Shown here: positions 6,955-15,469 of the stretch, in pieces
Layout of the letters: every line of letters starts with the position of its first letter
Position numbering within the stretch: position 1 is the stretch's first letter
Origin: an uncultured Bacteroidales bacterium
GTDB lineage: Bacteria; Bacteroidota; Bacteroidia; Bacteroidales; P3
Length of the DNA stretch: 19,627 bases
Direction of reading: 5' to 3'
NCBI GenBank assembly: GCA_905236405.1
Contig: CAJOQB010000102.1
Span: 1 to 19,627 of the forward strand
The notes under the pieces: model-generated
What the model saw: only the letters and a program-made list of their open reading frames with translations
Database searches by the model: none
What the model was told of the DNA's origin: nothing
Program-made: the position numbers and the translations under genes

Positions 6955-8016
6955 CTATCGATGTGAGATGGATTCGGCATACATCATGCCGAAGAAACCG
7001 CTGTGAAGGTTGACTTGGACGGTGTCGCCTGAACAGAAAGAGGCGTCGTATTGCATACGGACGAAGATTTTTCCCTCTTTGGGGGCAATGACATCGACAT
7101 AATAATTATGGGTATCGTTATTTCTGCCTTCGATAACATGTCGGGTGACAATGCCAGTGCCAGCAATGGTCTCTTTGTCAGACAGCCATCGGTTGGTAGT
7201 GAAGACTATCGCCATCATCAAGCCCACCGCCATAGCCGACGCCATAGTATTGTATATGAGGCGTCCCCAAAAATTGTATTTCCGAAAAGTGACACCCCAT
7301 AAGGTCAACAGCAATCCCATCGCACCAAACACCGCAAACGGCACCCAGTCGGGCAGCGAGAATGGCAACACCGTCTCGCTGAAACTCCAACCGCCACCGA
7401 TGGAAAAAAACAAAACGGGACAAAGCAGGAGTATCCACACCAACGTAAACCACTGGGTATCTCTGTTTCTTCTAATAAAATTGCCAAAAGCTTTGCGACG
7501 GTCAACCGCACCCACATCGAACACCCCCTGCCCATCCGGAAGCGAAGACAACTGTTTCTTGGGATAAGGCACAAAATCTGCCGTTCCAGCAATCTCGGCC
7601 ATCAGCTCTTCTTCGTCTGATTCCTCATAGGTATAAATATAATATTCATACAGGTTGCCCTTGGAATCAATGATGTCGACATCGTCGGGCTTTGGGCCAT
7701 CAAAGCGCACATACATCATTTTGCCTGTCGGAAGGCCGTTCATGGTATCTTCCAAAAGCTCGAACCATCCTTGTAGTTGTGCTTCTTTGTGGCCAACAAA
7801 TGCCTCTTTGAGCTTACAACACAAATCCAAGAAATCCCATCCTGAACAGAACTTGTTGGGACGCAAAACAAACGAGTTGTCGGTACGTGACACAAGCAGT
7901 TGAAGCCGTGTGATGCTGTTGTCGGAATCGGATTCCAAATCATGCCTTATCAGCTTCTGCAACACTTGCTCGATTTCGGATTGGCCAATGCCCCGTATAA
8001 GAACCTGTTCACGCAT
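6955..8016 (-). CDS. Uncharacterised three-TM membrane protein
   Basis: The protein has 353 residues and I do not recognise its family. Residues 1-185 are soluble and acidic, with an E-rich stretch (EESDEEEL, 131-138). Three hydrophobic segments follow at about 189-206, 224-243 and 255-273, and the last ~75 residues form a soluble tail with a beta-rich look (NYYVDVIAPKEGKIFVRM, then GDTVQVNL). No signal peptide is visible, so the N-terminal half is probably cytoplasmic. Cys57, Cys66, Cys67 and Cys335 are present, with no obvious metal or redox motif. It is the last gene of a minus-strand operon, 20 nt after a small lipoprotein gene, and ends just before a strong terminator. A role with the upstream thioredoxin-like and lipoprotein genes is inferred from position only. 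Confidence 0.75.
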   Translation of the reverse strand: MREQVLIRGIGQSEIEQVLQKLIRHDLESDSDNSITRLQLLVSRTDNSFVLRPNKFCSGWDFLDLCCKLKEAFVGHKEAQLQGWFELLEDTMNGLPTGKMMYVRFDGPKPDDVDIIDSKGNLYEYYIYTYEESDEEELMAEIAGTADFVPYPKKQLSSLPDGQGVFDVGAVDRRKAFGNFIRRNRDTQWFTLVWILLLCPVLFFSIGGGWSFSETVLPFSLPDWVPFAVFGAMGLLLTLWGVTFRKYNFWGRLIYNTMASAMAVGLMMAIVFTTNRWLSDKETIAGTGIVTRHVIEGRNNDTHNYYVDVIAPKEGKIFVRMQYDASFCSGDTVQVNLHSGFFGMMYAESISHR

Positions 8017-8036
8017 GTTGCCTTAAATATGAAGAA

Positions 8037-8243
8037 CTAAAAAGTTTTCTCGCAGATAGAATAGAGTCCACCGCCGCTGAACCGTTCCAGTTCGACACAC
8101 GACAAGCCCATCTCTTCGAGCTCTTCGTCGGTATACTCGACGTAATTGCCGTTGTAGGTAATGCATGTGCAGGTTCTGTGACACGATGAAAAGAGGGTCA
8201 GCACGGCTGTCACAACCAGGGTCAAAAGGAGGAGACGTTTCAT
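8037..8243 (-). CDS. Small cysteine-rich lipoprotein (paralog 1 of 3)
   Basis: This 68-residue lipoprotein has a K-R start, a hydrophobic core and the lipobox LFSSC, so lipidation is expected at Cys21. The mature part has only ~48 residues and four more cysteines: a CTC pair just after the lipid Cys (HRTCTC), SC in the middle (GLSC) and IC near the end (SICEK). The same CxC-C-C pattern occurs in the two other small lipoproteins of this operon. The even number of non-lipid Cys suggests two disulfides. It lies between the MauE/thioredoxin gene (23 nt upstream) and the three-TM protein gene (20 nt downstream). The function is unknown. Confidence 0.8.
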   Translation of the reverse strand: MKRLLLLTLVVTAVLTLFSSCHRTCTCITYNGNYVEYTDEELEEMGLSCVELERFSGGGLYSICEKTF

Positions 8244-8266
8244 GGTTCTTTTTTTTCGTTATTTCA

Positions 8267-9337
8267 TTATTTTAGGAAGCGGACAATTTCTTTTTCGCCC
8301 ACAGCACCATAGGAGAACACCTGTTGGATGGTGTCGTGGTCGACGAAGGCGACCACGGGAAAACGACCTTGCACGATGGCAATCCAATCGTGGGTGGGTA
8401 TCGACACTTGGCGATAATGTGGCGATCGGGCGGCGCTGTAGAAGGTGTCGACCTTTGATATCTGCTGGTCGGGAAAAACATAAAGGAAACTGGCGGTGTC
8501 GAGGTGGTTGCGTTGCTGCACACCGCTGATCATCTGTGCCGTATGCAGGCAGTAGGTACAACCAGCGGAGAAGAACGCCACCACTTGTCTCTCGCCATCA
8601 ATGCAGTCGGAGAGGGAGGTATAGAATTGTTCACGGTCGAAACTCTCTTCCTCATGAAGACGGAACCATCCGTTGGGCGGCACCAAAATGAAGAGTGTGA
8701 CGACAGGTGCCAATGCAATCAACCAATAGAGCCACCACTGATGGAGACGACGGAAGGAGAGCAACAGCGACATCACAGCCACCACAGCAAAAAGAACGGC
8801 AAGCAACTCTGCATCCACCACTCTCATGCTGGCTTTCCCCATAAGCCCCAACACGACGAGCAGGGCGGCAGGAACCAGCGACAACGGCACAGCTAACCAC
8901 CAAGGGCTTCGCCAACGGGCATCGCCCCATTTCCATACCAGCAGGACAACCATCAGCAGCACCGCGTTTTTGAGCAATGACTGCACAGGTGTGAAGGGCA
9001 ACAGCTCTCCAAAGCAGTTGCAGCTGTCGCTGCGTCCAATCAAAAGGACACACGCAAGGAAGATGGAGAAGAAGAGCAGCAGCAACGATGTGACGACACA
9101 CGCCCACCGATGACCTCTGCCGCTGAGCAGCCACACACCCAACAACAATTCGGAGGCGATGGCCAATCGAGCCAAGATGGAACTAATCCCAAGCGACAAG
9201 ACATTGAACGAGAAGATGTAGAGTTCGAATGTCTCTATGCTGACAAACTTGGTGGCTGCCGAAAATAAAAACATCACGGCCAACAGCACTTTGAGTACTA
9301 TGGCCGTAGATGATAGGAATGAGCCCCGTTCAGCCAT
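8267..9337 (-). CDS. MauE/DoxX-like membrane protein with C-terminal thioredoxin-like CTYC domain
   Basis: The protein has 356 residues from the ATG at 9337, which overlaps the previous gene's TGA by one base (TGATG), a sign of translational coupling. Residues ~10-135 form a four-helix MauE/DoxX-type unit with the motif CNCFG at 106-110, as in MauE/methylamine-utilisation-like proteins related to disulfide handling. More hydrophobic helices follow at about 147-165, 178-195 and 203-219. Residues ~233-356 look like a thioredoxin fold facing the periplasm: VVAFFSAGCTYC with redox pair C260/C263 and a cis-proline-type RFPVVAF at P327. It probably passes electrons or disulfides across the inner membrane. 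Three cysteine-bearing lipoprotein genes surround it and are natural candidates for its targets. The domain calls are good and the redox direction is unknown. Confidence 0.8.
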   Translation of the reverse strand: MAERGSFLSSTAIVLKVLLAVMFLFSAATKFVSIETFELYIFSFNVLSLGISSILARLAIASELLLGVWLLSGRGHRWACVVTSLLLLFFSIFLACVLLIGRSDSCNCFGELLPFTPVQSLLKNAVLLMVVLLVWKWGDARWRSPWWLAVPLSLVPAALLVVLGLMGKASMRVVDAELLAVLFAVVAVMSLLLSFRRLHQWWLYWLIALAPVVTLFILVPPNGWFRLHEEESFDREQFYTSLSDCIDGERQVVAFFSAGCTYCLHTAQMISGVQQRNHLDTASFLYVFPDQQISKVDTFYSAARSPHYRQVSIPTHDWIAIVQGRFPVVAFVDHDTIQQVFSYGAVGEKEIVRFLK

Positions 9338-9618
9338 CAATCTTCGTAGGGAAGGTTAGGATAGGTGGGTACCGAGTCCTTCTTGATTTTTTCGCAGGTG
9401 TAACTATGAACTGTCACCTGTGTCTGTCCGTCGACAAGGGATTCGAAGCCCATGTTGACAATACGTTTGCAACTCTTGCCCCGCTCCATGTTGACGATAA
9501 CGGTGTCATACGGATCGGTCTCGGTGGTGTAGCAGAGACAGTAACGACTCTTTTGGCAAGCGACGAAAGCAACGAGCACCAACAGGGCGAAAACGATGAA
9601 TATGTGTTTTTTCTTCAT
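9337..9618 (-). CDS. Small cysteine-rich lipoprotein (paralog 2 of 3)
   Basis: This 93-residue protein starts MKKK, has a strong hydrophobic core and a lipobox ending VAFVAC, giving lipidation at Cys21. The mature part shows the shared pattern: CLC soon after the lipid Cys (QKSRYCLC), SC in GKSCKRIV, and TC in SYTCEK. It is longer than paralog 1, with a proline-containing acidic end (YPNLPYED). The gene ends in TGATG, coupling it to the MauE/thioredoxin gene, and starts 35 nt after paralog 3. The products probably sit on the periplasmic face of the inner or outer membrane. No molecular role is known to me. Confidence 0.8.
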   Translation of the reverse strand: MKKKHIFIVFALLVLVAFVACQKSRYCLCYTTETDPYDTVIVNMERGKSCKRIVNMGFESLVDGQTQVTVHSYTCEKIKKDSVPTYPNLPYED

Positions 9619-9653
9619 GACTCTACAATTCTATTTGGATTAAAGGAATATTG

Positions 9654-9881
9654 TTAGTCCTCCCACTCATGGTCGGTACAGAGGACGGAATCGACAAGAT
9701 TGGGATTAAGCACGTCGCGATCGTAATAGACAAAATGCAAATCCTTGCAGTCGCCCTTGTCCAATTCGATGATACGGATGGATTGTTCACCCAGAACGGT
9801 GCAGCGGCAGGTTTTGATTTTGCTACATCCGCTGAGCATCAAAAGTCCTAATATTCCAATTGTTACAACAATCTTCTTCAT
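9654..9881 (-). CDS. Small cysteine-rich lipoprotein (paralog 3 of 3), first gene of the operon
   Basis: From the ATG at 9881 the product has 75 residues, starting MKKIVV; an in-frame ATG at 9905 would add eight non-signal residues and is less likely. The lipobox LMLSGC places the lipidated residue at Cys20. The mature part again has CxC (KIKTCRC), DC (KGDCKDL) and LC (SVLCTDH), in the same order as its two neighbours, and ends in an acidic HEWED. It is the first gene of the five-gene run. A TAnnTTTG element lies 38 nt upstream without a clear -33 partner. Confidence 0.78.
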   Translation of the reverse strand: MKKIVVTIGILGLLMLSGCSKIKTCRCTVLGEQSIRIIELDKGDCKDLHFVYYDRDVLNPNLVDSVLCTDHEWED

Positions 9882-9918
9882 AAAATGACAGTAATGATGA
9901 AACACTATTTTGATTTTG

Positions 9919-9926
9919 CAAAAATA
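9919..9926 (-). promoter_or_regulatory. Possible -7 element for the lipoprotein/MauE operon
   Basis: On the minus strand these bases read TATTTTTG, matching TAnnTTTG, and lie in a short AT-rich gap between the glycosyltransferase stop (9938) and the first lipoprotein ATG (9881). No TTTG is seen at the expected -33 distance, which would fall inside the glycosyltransferase 3' end. The operon may instead be read through from upstream. Weak call. Confidence 0.35.
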
Positions 9927-9937
9927 GGAATATTATT

Positions 9938-11068
9938 TTATTTAGAGGAAAAAAGTTTGTTTTTCAACAATACCTGCTTGTCGTTTTCCCACGACAAGTC
10001 GTTGGCGGCACGCTCGAATCGACGCTGTTTTTCAGCAGGGTCGACGGTTTGCCAATAGTGCAAAGTGGAATGAATGATGTCGGCTATTTGTTTCGGCTGT
10101 GCGGTGGACAACGAGGTCACGCTATCGGGCACAAGGGTGCCAATGCCGTACCCTTCGACCACCCGTCGTATCTCGGGAAAGTCGGTAGCCACCACAGGCA
10201 CTCCCGCTTGTGCAAAGTCGGCCAGACGGTTAGGAAGGGAATAATAATAGTTGAGGCCCAAGTTCTCGAGGAACGAAATGCCCAAATCGGCTTGAAGGGT
10301 GACCTGCCTTAGTTCCTCCAACGGCAAACGGCCCAAGAAAAGCACCTGTCCGTCAAGTCCGCGTTGAGCAGCCATCGACCGAAGTTCCTCGTATTTGTCA
10401 CCCACACCTGCCACCACAAAAAGACAGTCGGGCAGATAGGGCATCGCGTCGAGCATCGGTTCGATTCCCCGACCCAGATTGACCGCCCCTTGATAGAGCA
10501 ACATATATCTGCCGTTCTTCTCAATCGGATGGGTCACTGTCGGCACCTCGGCACGGGGCATAGGCACATTGCAAACCACATCCATATGAATACCATAGCG
10601 TTGTTTGTAGATATCGGCAATCGACTGGCAGACGGTGACAGCGGCATCGACCCGAGGGATGTATCGGTCTTCTATGCGTGTCCAAAAGGCTTTGACACGA
10701 GGCCGTCCCACCAACTCGGGTACCTCGGGAAACATCTCATGAGCGTCGAAGAACAACGGCTTGTGACGCAGACGTGCCGCCCAATAGTTGGCAGGCAGCG
10801 TGTCGGTATCGTTGGCATAGAAAACATCGACACGAGAAAAAAGCAGCAAGAAAAAGAGTCGGATATTGTACTCGGCATAGAAGACCGCCTTTTTGCGAAA
10901 GAGCAGTCGCATACGACGGGTATGGTAGGGACGATCCAACGGAAGGCTTTCCGGCAACAGACGACCCACAAGGGTGACCTGATGTCCCGCCTCGTGGAGA
11001 GCCATACAGCTGCGATGCACCCGCTGGTCGGTAACCAAATCGTTTGTGACAGAAAGGACGACTCGCAT
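9938..11068 (-). CDS. GT4-type (GT-B fold) glycosyltransferase
   Basis: The ATG at 11068 gives 376 residues starting MRVVLSVTNDLVTDQRV, a typical start for this family; longer in-frame extensions overlap the upstream gene and are rejected. The N-terminal Rossmann half has DVFYANDTDTLP (81-92) and FFDAHEMFPE (107-116). The C-terminal half has the sugar-nucleotide donor site: YQGAVNLGRGIEP (192-204), VVAGVGDKYEEL, LGRLP, and SLPNRLADFAQAGVPVVATD (277-296). No membrane segment is seen, so it is probably a cytoplasmic or peripheral enzyme adding a sugar to a lipid or glycan carrier; the substrate is unknown. Its ATG is 5 nt after the rseC stop, so it is the last gene of the bat-wg-rseC run. Confidence 0.88.
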   Translation of the reverse strand: MRVVLSVTNDLVTDQRVHRSCMALHEAGHQVTLVGRLLPESLPLDRPYHTRRMRLLFRKKAVFYAEYNIRLFFLLLFSRVDVFYANDTDTLPANYWAARLRHKPLFFDAHEMFPEVPELVGRPRVKAFWTRIEDRYIPRVDAAVTVCQSIADIYKQRYGIHMDVVCNVPMPRAEVPTVTHPIEKNGRYMLLYQGAVNLGRGIEPMLDAMPYLPDCLFVVAGVGDKYEELRSMAAQRGLDGQVLFLGRLPLEELRQVTLQADLGISFLENLGLNYYYSLPNRLADFAQAGVPVVATDFPEIRRVVEGYGIGTLVPDSVTSLSTAQPKQIADIIHSTLHYWQTVDPAEKQRRFERAANDLSWENDKQVLLKNKLFSSK

Positions 11069-11073
11069 GACTG

Positions 11074-11490
11074 TCAAATCTTCTCCACTTGGAAAGAGAA
11101 ACGATGCTGCAGGCGACGACGGTTGGCATACAGAACCAACAAATAGACCAACAGCACTCCGAAGGAGATAAGTATCGACAATCCCTCGCCGACACCGTTC
11201 AGCAACGTCAACAACAGCGTCGCCAACAGCAAAGCGGCGGGGAGCAAATAGGCCCACAAGACAGCCAACAGACCCAATCCCTGATGGATACGCACCTCGA
11301 CAACATCGCCTTCATGGAACTGTTGCCAGTCGGGAGTGTCGATGTCCATTTGTTTTTCTTTGCTTTCGGAAAATCCGCATTTGCTGTGGGCCTCACAAGA
11401 GGCACAGGCGCTGATGCTTTCGATGACGACACTTACCGTTCCCTGACGAACGCCATTGACTTTTCCTGTATGTTTGGCTATCTGTTGCAT
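11074..11490 (-). CDS. rseC: RseC/MucC-family membrane protein
   Basis: The 138-residue length is normal for the family. An N-terminal soluble part carries a cysteine cluster C29-x2-C32-x5-C38 (ACASCEAHSKCGF), as in RseC-type proteins, followed by an OB-like strand region (GDVVEVRI). Two membrane helices lie at about 71-97 and 103-122. In Bacteroidota this gene is often found just before rnf/rsx electron-transport genes; here a glycosyltransferase follows instead, 5 nt away. It is read from the same run as the bat operon, with 19 nt to the WG-repeat gene. In enterobacteria RseC works with SoxR reduction and sigma-E control; its job here is not established. Confidence 0.85.
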   Translation of the reverse strand: MQQIAKHTGKVNGVRQGTVSVVIESISACASCEAHSKCGFSESKEKQMDIDTPDWQQFHEGDVVEVRIHQGLGLLAVLWAYLLPAALLLATLLLTLLNGVGEGLSILISFGVLLVYLLVLYANRRRLQHRFSFQVEKI

Positions 11491-11509
11491 ATCATATTCT
11501 TCTTTATTT

Positions 11510-12832
11510 CTACCAATGGGCAGGAGCCTCTTTGCAATTCTTCAGGCACTCGCCATGAGGATTGATTTTGAATACTTTGGATTTGTACACCACCTCTGCC
11601 CTACCGTACTCGAAGGGAGAAGCCGCATCGAAGACAAACGGCAGAACGGTGTTGCCTCTGTGGTCGATATATCCCCAAGTGAAGCCCTTGCACACCGGAG
11701 CAATGCCCTCGGTGAAACTGAATCCTGCCGTGTATTGGATAGGGATGACAATCTTGCCCTGCTGGTCGCAATAACCTATGTGGTTGTCTTTCTCTATCAA
11801 CGCCAATCCTTCGTAGAATATGTAGCCCTCGGGTTGATAAGGACTGTGGTCGTACTGGCAAGGAAGTATGGCACGCCCCTTGCGGTTGATGATTCCATAG
11901 TGGCCGTTCTGCTTCACCATGCAGAAACCATCGTGGAAACCTTGGATGAACTCATATCTGTCAAACCGACGTTTTCCCTTAATGTCAAGAAACTCATAGG
12001 TATTGGCATCAACACGGGTCACATACAATCCTTCGCTATAGAAGGTGAAATCCTCATAGCGGTAAGGGGTAAGCTGTTTATTTCCTTGTATGGAAAACAT
12101 GGCGAGTTTCTCGCTGCCGTCGAGGTCGCGAACCACATAGTTGCCGTTGGCATCGACAGGGGTGATAAACTCGTATTTGATGGGCACCACTTCGCGACCT
12201 CTACGGTCGATGATACCAAATCGCTCATAATCCTGTACTACCGCATATCCATTGAGGAAATAGTTGGCATATTGATATTTGGCAGGAATGACAAAACTGC
12301 CCTTGGTGTCGATATAACCATAAAAACAGGCGTTGCTGTCGATGTCGACGGCCACCACCGCCAATCCTTCATTAAACGTGCTGGTAGCCCTGTATTGCGG
12401 CTGTATGACGATGTTGCCATCCGTATCGGCAAAGCCATAGAGGCCGTTGACATTGACGCGGATGCGATCGTCGGAAGGATAGTTGACCTCCTGATAGATG
12501 CACGGAAGAATCTCGCGACCAGTACGGTCAATAAGCCCCATCTTGTCATTATCACGACCCACTATGCAATAGTCGCCGTGGAACTTGTCGACAAACTTGT
12601 ATTGCGGTTCGACGATATCGGTGCCGTCTTCCAACTTGAAACCAAACAACCCGTCGCGTTGGGTGGTTTGAACGCCATCGATGAAATAGAGTTCACAACC
12701 GCACGATTCATCATCGACCACAACGGTTTTCGACACCGTGGGCGCGGGATACTGCTCTGTGTGTTTCTTGCGTTGGGCAAACGACGGAGCCGTCAGCGAC
12801 AAAACAAGCAGCAAAAGAAAAAAACGTTTCAT
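11510..12832 (-). CDS. Secreted WG-repeat protein
   Basis: The 440-residue protein has a clear type I signal peptide (MKRFFLLLLVLSLTAPSFAQ, residues 1-20). The mature part is built of about ten WG-type repeats, with the recurring pattern 'G-x-G-[FILY]-[AI]-[DN]-x-x-G-x-x-[VI]-[LI]-P-x-x-Y-x-x-x-x-x-F', for example YGFADTDGNIVIQPQY, YGYIDTKGSFVIPAKY and WGYIDHRGNTVLPFVF. A CGC near 44-46 and a CxxxC pair at the end (GECLKNC) may be disulfides. WG-repeat proteins are common in Bacteroidota envelopes and have no assigned enzyme activity. The gene follows batE by 12 nt and precedes rseC by 19 nt, so it is likely co-transcribed with bat. The long antisense ORF over it is an artefact. Confidence 0.88.
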   Translation of the reverse strand: MKRFFLLLLVLSLTAPSFAQRKKHTEQYPAPTVSKTVVVDDESCGCELYFIDGVQTTQRDGLFGFKLEDGTDIVEPQYKFVDKFHGDYCIVGRDNDKMGLIDRTGREILPCIYQEVNYPSDDRIRVNVNGLYGFADTDGNIVIQPQYRATSTFNEGLAVVAVDIDSNACFYGYIDTKGSFVIPAKYQYANYFLNGYAVVQDYERFGIIDRRGREVVPIKYEFITPVDANGNYVVRDLDGSEKLAMFSIQGNKQLTPYRYEDFTFYSEGLYVTRVDANTYEFLDIKGKRRFDRYEFIQGFHDGFCMVKQNGHYGIINRKGRAILPCQYDHSPYQPEGYIFYEGLALIEKDNHIGYCDQQGKIVIPIQYTAGFSFTEGIAPVCKGFTWGYIDHRGNTVLPFVFDAASPFEYGRAEVVYKSKVFKINPHGECLKNCKEAPAHW

Positions 12833-12844
12833 GTTTCCTACGAT

Positions 12845-13600
12845 TTAGATTTTCGTAAGGTCCTCGGATGGCATCCATCCGTTGTTGCCGTCAGCGATGG
12901 ATATCTTTATCCACCCTTCCATCTCGTCGCGCAAACGCACTTTGGTCCCCTCATGGAGGAGGAACTTGTCGACACTGCTGTCGCTCGGCGAGCTTTTGAC
13001 AACGGTAAGGGGTACCGTCACAATGGCCTCACGGCTCTTAGACGCACCAACCATCGAATATGTTGCATTGGCGACAACCAACAACAAAAGAAAAACCATC
13101 ACAAAAGTGGCTATCAGCCCTCGTTTGCGGGAAGTATAGCTTTGGGAAAGAAAGAAATAGGAAAGCACGACAGCGGTAAGTAACAACACCACCAACGCCA
13201 ACCACATCCATCCTCGAGGCGTCATACTTTGATTGATACCGTTCCACCAACGGACAACAAAGAACTGAGGCATGGATTCAATCTTGTCTTCGGTGCGGGC
13301 GTAACAGAATTCGAGGTTCTCCTGCACATCACTGTTGTTGGGTTTCAACCGTGCGGCACGCTCATAGTTCAATATTGCCTGTCCCAATTCACCGATACGG
13401 AAATAGGCATTGCCCAAATTGTAGTAGACTTCAAAACTCTCTTCCCCACCCTGCAAGATGGCCTCGTAACTATCGACAGCCGATTGATATTGTTCTGCAT
13501 TATATGCTTTGTTACCTTGTTCGAACAATTCTGACGACGATTGTGCCGACAACGAAACGGAGAAGAAGAGCAACAATATAGTGAAGATGACTCGTTTCAT
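12845..13600 (-). CDS. batE: BatE, TPR and SH3-like aerotolerance protein
   Basis: The 251-residue protein has a signal sequence (1-19), TPR units at about 22-115 (EVYYNLGNAYFRIGELGQAILNYERAARLKP contains one full repeat), two membrane helices at about 131-151 and 163-183, and a C-terminal bacterial SH3-like domain (190-251, ending NNGWMPSEDL). This architecture and its place after batD are those of BatE in Bacteroides. The TPR part should lie in the periplasm and the SH3-like part after the second helix. The product probably scaffolds the Bat complex. It is 25 nt downstream of batD. Confidence 0.92.
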   Translation of the reverse strand: MKRVIFTILLLFFSVSLSAQSSSELFEQGNKAYNAEQYQSAVDSYEAILQGGEESFEVYYNLGNAYFRIGELGQAILNYERAARLKPNNSDVQENLEFCYARTEDKIESMPQFFVVRWWNGINQSMTPRGWMWLALVVLLLTAVVLSYFFLSQSYTSRKRGLIATFVMVFLLLLVVANATYSMVGASKSREAIVTVPLTVVKSSPSDSSVDKFLLHEGTKVRLRDEMEGWIKISIADGNNGWMPSEDLTKI

Positions 13601-13625
13601 TTCTCTTTCTTTTTTTTATTTGCTG

Positions 13626-15446
13626 TTATACAAGACTGGCGATGGTTTGGAGGGTACGGTCATAGATGGCTTGTTTCTTGGACGAGGAATCGCCAGGAGC
13701 AAAGCGGGCTTGGTCGACATCGTCGAGGGTTTGCATCACCAACTGCAACTTGTCGTCGGGAATGCCTTTCTCCACAAGGCGGTCACGCACCGTCTCGCGT
13801 GAGAGTTGCGACAACTCGATGGCATATTTGTCCGACAAGCATCCCCAAAGGGCTTTGTATATCTCCTCGTAGAACCTATTGTCGTTGCCGTCTTTGAGGA
13901 ACTGCTGTGCATTGCGTAGCCGCTTTTGAGCCAGCTTCATCGCATGACGCATCTTCGACCCTTGAATATCGCTATCCAAAGCTTGTTTATGACGACCCAA
14001 CACAATAATCGCACAGGTGATACCGGCGATGAGAGCCAGCAGCAACCACTGCACGGGAAGGACGCGGTTGCTGGAACCCAAACGTCGCAAATGACCCAAA
14101 CGCGAATAGATGTGGTTGATGTCGCTGTTGAGCTGTTTGACATCGCTCTTGCTGGTGCTCACCGCACGGCTGCTGCCGTCGCCTTTGGCCACCTTGATGT
14201 TTATTGACTGGGTGCGACTGGTTTCATACTCACCACTGTGGGGATTGAAATAGACATAATCAACCGAAGGAATAGTGTATTCTCCCTGTGTTTGGGGAAT
14301 CAGCACCCATTCGAAGGTACGGCTGCCGCTGATGCCGTTATCGCCACGAGTGATATTGTCCGACACCTTGGGTTCATAAACCTCAAACACTTGGGGAAAC
14401 TGGATGTCGGGAGCATCGAGCAAACTGAGGTTTCCATGACCGCTGACCGTCAAGCGATAGGTGATGGCTTCGTTGGCTTTGATTTCGGTGTTGTCCACTT
14501 CAGCTTTGGCCTTGAACTGACCAACGCCACCATAGAAGTTGTCGGGTGCCTCGGGGAGCGGGCGGACGTTGACCGTGATGGCGTTGCTCCGAAGGTCTTT
14601 CTTGACTGCTTGCGACTGGTTAAAGAAGGGGTCGTCAAACAAATCCCATATCGTTCCCGTTCGACGACGTTGTACAGGCACTACGGCCAGCACCTGCAAG
14701 TCGAGCGGCGCAATGGTGAGTTTGCCCGTCTCTTGTGCAAAAAGGGCACCGCGACGTATCTCAGCCACTTGATAGTTGCGACCGTTACGGCTTTCTTGTG
14801 TGATACGAACCTGTTTGCCCTCACTTAAATCCTCGCTCCAGAAACCTCGGTTGCCGGGCAACTTGTCGATTTGGTATTGCTGCAACGACACCTGAGTGTA
14901 GATACGATAGGTGACAATGACTTCCTCACCTTTATAGGGATGACTGTTGGAGACGGAGGCGGCTGCAAAAAGCGAGTTGTTGTCAATCGTTGTGGCTTGC
15001 GGCTGCTGTTCCTGTCGTTGGCCTCCACCGTAATATCCTGCACCGCCCCGTTGTTGTTGTTGCGAACGAGGTTCGGCTTTGGTCACTTTGATGGCGACGC
15101 TATTGCTTTGAATCCGTTTGCCGTCAACCACACAACTGGCAGGGCCGATAGTGAACGAACCCTCCTGGTCGGCTTGAATGATATAGTTGAAACTGGTGGT
15201 GACTCTCGAGGTCGTCTTGCCGTTTACACGGGTGATGCTGCTCGAGAAGAACGGATTGGGGCCTCCACGAACCGAGAATCCCTTGAACGAAGGACCTTTA
15301 AAATCGGAAGCTTTACCTTCCACCTCGAATTCCACCTGAAAGGTCGACCCCGCACTGATGCTGCTGGGGGCTTTCACGCTGAGGGTTTGCGCTATGGTGT
15401 ATACCGACACCATAAGGACAAACAGTAGTGAGAGTATCTTTTTCAT
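13626..15446 (-). CDS. batD: BatD, large periplasmic Bat protein
   Basis: The 606-residue length is normal for BatD. It has a signal peptide (1-19), a long periplasmic part of Ig-like beta domains (VKAPSSISAGSTFQVEFEV; SNSHPYKGEEVIVTYRIYTQ; ANEAITYRLTVSGHGNLSLL), a low-complexity stretch rich in Q, G and R (128-149), one membrane helix at about 463-484 and a helical cytoplasmic tail (FYEEIYKALWGCLSDKYAIEL). In Bacteroides fragilis the Bat genes support aerotolerance; the biochemical role of BatD is unsettled. It lies between batC (23 nt) and batE (25 nt). Its tail resembles that of the protein encoded at 18389-19393, which suggests both dock on a common partner. Confidence 0.93.
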   Translation of the reverse strand: MKKILSLLFVLMVSVYTIAQTLSVKAPSSISAGSTFQVEFEVEGKASDFKGPSFKGFSVRGGPNPFFSSSITRVNGKTTSRVTTSFNYIIQADQEGSFTIGPASCVVDGKRIQSNSVAIKVTKAEPRSQQQQRGGAGYYGGGQRQEQQPQATTIDNNSLFAAASVSNSHPYKGEEVIVTYRIYTQVSLQQYQIDKLPGNRGFWSEDLSEGKQVRITQESRNGRNYQVAEIRRGALFAQETGKLTIAPLDLQVLAVVPVQRRRTGTIWDLFDDPFFNQSQAVKKDLRSNAITVNVRPLPEAPDNFYGGVGQFKAKAEVDNTEIKANEAITYRLTVSGHGNLSLLDAPDIQFPQVFEVYEPKVSDNITRGDNGISGSRTFEWVLIPQTQGEYTIPSVDYVYFNPHSGEYETSRTQSINIKVAKGDGSSRAVSTSKSDVKQLNSDINHIYSRLGHLRRLGSSNRVLPVQWLLLALIAGITCAIIVLGRHKQALDSDIQGSKMRHAMKLAQKRLRNAQQFLKDGNDNRFYEEIYKALWGCLSDKYAIELSQLSRETVRDRLVEKGIPDDKLQLVMQTLDDVDQARFAPGDSSSKKQAIYDRTLQTIASLV

Positions 15447-15469
15447 GTTGTTACTGTACAGTTGTTTGT

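Noticed and set aside
10364..11146. 260-codon plus-strand ORF over the glycosyltransferase
   Set aside because: It is antisense to a gene with clear GT-B motifs, has a His- and Gln-rich composition and no recognised domain.
11456..13183. 575-codon plus-strand ORF
   Set aside because: It is antisense to the WG-repeat gene and batE, has no recognisable domain, and arises from their codon use.
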